A stretch of 64,000 bases of DNA from positions 1 to 64,000 of the forward strand of contig NZ_WNIJ01000003.1 in the NCBI RefSeq assembly GCF_009725755.1, in the 5' to 3' direction. A program made the position numbers and the translations under genes. Below the pieces are notes generated by a model. The model was given only the letters and a program-made list of their open reading frames with translations, was not told the DNA's origin and did not search any database. Each line of letters starts with the position of its first letter. The stretch's first letter is position 1. This document shows, piece after piece, positions 63,064 to 64,000 of this stretch. This DNA comes from Bombella sp. ESL0385 (GTDB taxonomy: Bacteria > Pseudomonadota > Alphaproteobacteria > Acetobacterales > Acetobacteraceae).

Positions 63064-64000
63064 ATGAAACGGTTATGGCTCTCCCTATGTCTGGCCTCCC
63101 TTGTCATTATTATGGGAGGATTCGGCATCTATCGCGAGGCCGGCGTACGCCTTTCCCATGCGTTAGAGCGTTTTCGTACCGCTCTGCCCGCAGAGGCCAG
63201 CTTTCATTACCGTAAGGTTCGCCCAGCCCTCCTATTGGGAGGAATCACCCTTTATGACGTATCCTTCCATTATAAAGATACAACCTTCCAAGCGCAGCGG
63301 GTCCGTTTTGGCTATCCTAAACTTCTCTCCAACGGGACATTAAGCCTCTCTAGCCTCCGCTTAGAAACCCCAAGCTATACAAACCACACCCATCACATCA
63401 CAGTCACACAAGCTAACTTCCATCATCTGCTCATCCCCTCCTCCGCCGAGACATTGCATGAAGGCCATGATGAAGCCGATAGTATGCACTCCCTCGTGGC
63501 GATTATGTCCTTCGAGCCAGAAGATATTACTTCCTTACGCTTTGAGCATATGGAACTTACGCATTTGCAAGTAAGTAGCCTCCCCCCCACAACGCCACAA
63601 ACCCCCACACCTCCACGCCCCTTCACGATACAAGCCCTCTCAGCAGAGGATTTTATTGTAGAGGGTTATGGTAAGGGGGTCCGCGTCCATACATTAATGG
63701 ATAATGTTACGCTGGATGTCCGCTTCCCTAGCGAGCCAAATGGCGCAATTCCCGCTATTCTGCGGCAAATCCTCCTCCCCTCACAAGGCTTATCAGCACC
63801 GCAAGCAAAAGCTCCGCTTGCTGCTCATCTTGCTCTCCAACATTTGGAAGCACGGCAAGGCTATATTCAATGGCTGAAACATCCCACCCATCACGATAGC
63901 GACCCTGCAGAGGTTTTTTGGCAAGACCCTGCTGCCCCTCTATGGGAAAAACCGGGTAAAATTGAAGTTGCAGGGCTGTCGCTCATCGTTAATCAAGCTG
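63064..64000 (+). CDS. large membrane-anchored protein, AsmA-like architecture (3' end beyond window)
   Basis: ATG at 63064 opens a frame that runs off the right edge; at least 312 residues. N-terminal membrane helix (LWLSLCLASLVIIMGGFGIY), then periplasmic beta-rich sequence with the alternation seen in AsmA-like proteins (RPALLLGGITLYDVSF, QAQRVRFGYPKLLSNGTLSL, LRFEHMELTHLQVSSLPP). A Pro/Thr-rich stretch lies near residue 180. AsmA-like proteins help lipid transport between membranes, but this is a guess from architecture; the family is not recognised with certainty. Confidence 0.6.
   Translation, partial: MKRLWLSLCLASLVIIMGGFGIYREAGVRLSHALERFRTALPAEASFHYRKVRPALLLGGITLYDVSFHYKDTTFQAQRVRFGYPKLLSNGTLSLSSLRLETPSYTNHTHHITVTQANFHHLLIPSSAETLHEGHDEADSMHSLVAIMSFEPEDITSLRFEHMELTHLQVSSLPPTTPQTPTPPRPFTIQALSAEDFIVEGYGKGVRVHTLMDNVTLDVRFPSEPNGAIPAILRQILLPSQGLSAPQAKAPLAAHLALQHLEARQGYIQWLKHPTHHDSDPAEVFWQDPAAPLWEKPGKIEVAGLSLIVNQA

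Overview
The window comes from an alphaproteobacterium, most probably an acetic acid bacterium (Acetobacteraceae). The evidence is the hopanoid gene set (hpnH, hpnM, hpnI, hpnJ, hpnK), gcrA, addA/addB instead of recBCD, a single-Cys alphaproteobacterial DksA, an OprB-type porin, and moderately GC-rich, tightly packed housekeeping genes. A bee-gut/Bombella-like relative is possible but cannot be decided from sequence reading alone. There is no rRNA operon, CRISPR array, transposase or prophage in view.

Layout. 1-4.1 kb: flagellar block on the minus strand (flagellin cut by the left edge, a coiled-coil membrane protein, fliM, fliL, and an OmpR-type regulator whose receiver domain lacks its phospho-acceptor). 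4.2-7.1 kb: redox/electrophile cluster (mdaB quinone reductase with a palindromic operator, an AraC regulator with a disrupted 5' end, a zinc alcohol dehydrogenase). 7.1-9.6 kb: UvrA2-like ATPase. 9.8-11.7 kb: one strikingly AT-rich KAP-type P-loop NTPase gene next to tRNA-Tyr, the clearest horizontally acquired gene here. 11.8-23.4 kb: rlmB, an Old Yellow Enzyme with divergent ArsR-type regulator, rluD, rpoH, gap-pgk, a lipoprotein-glycosyltransferase pair, a membrane-anchored XseA-like protein, tRNA-Thr and dksA. 23.6-30.9 kb: CNNM/CBS protein and hopanoid tailoring genes on both sides of a divergent promoter region. 30.9-46.6 kb: sugar/nucleoside kinase, bactofilin, gcrA, rnd, trxA, the tsaE-addB-addA operon, a YumC-like ferredoxin/flavodoxin-NADP reductase, typA, queF. 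46.6-57 kb: envelope and transport (two porins, POT peptide transporter, a DnaJ-like gene flanked by two micro-genes, an AaeX/AaeA/TolC-like efflux set without its permease). 57-64 kb: orphan PotD-like binding protein, YcgN- and YgjP-like proteins, tRNA-Leu, a Sel1-repeat protein, ilvE, rpsI-rplM, and the start of a large membrane-anchored protein cut by the right edge.

The most interesting signals are: the foreign KAP NTPase gene (possible stand-alone defence factor); the C-tract frameshift plus a perfect 15-bp inverted repeat at the start of the AraC gene; the XseA-like protein that has lost recognisable catalytic motifs and gained a C-terminal membrane anchor; the degenerate-receiver flagellar regulator; two overlapping mini-ORFs with good ribosome binding sites directly in front of rpoH; and a 52-codon gene translationally coupled to the DnaJ-like gene. 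All functional calls rest on motif recognition by eye; no database search was run.
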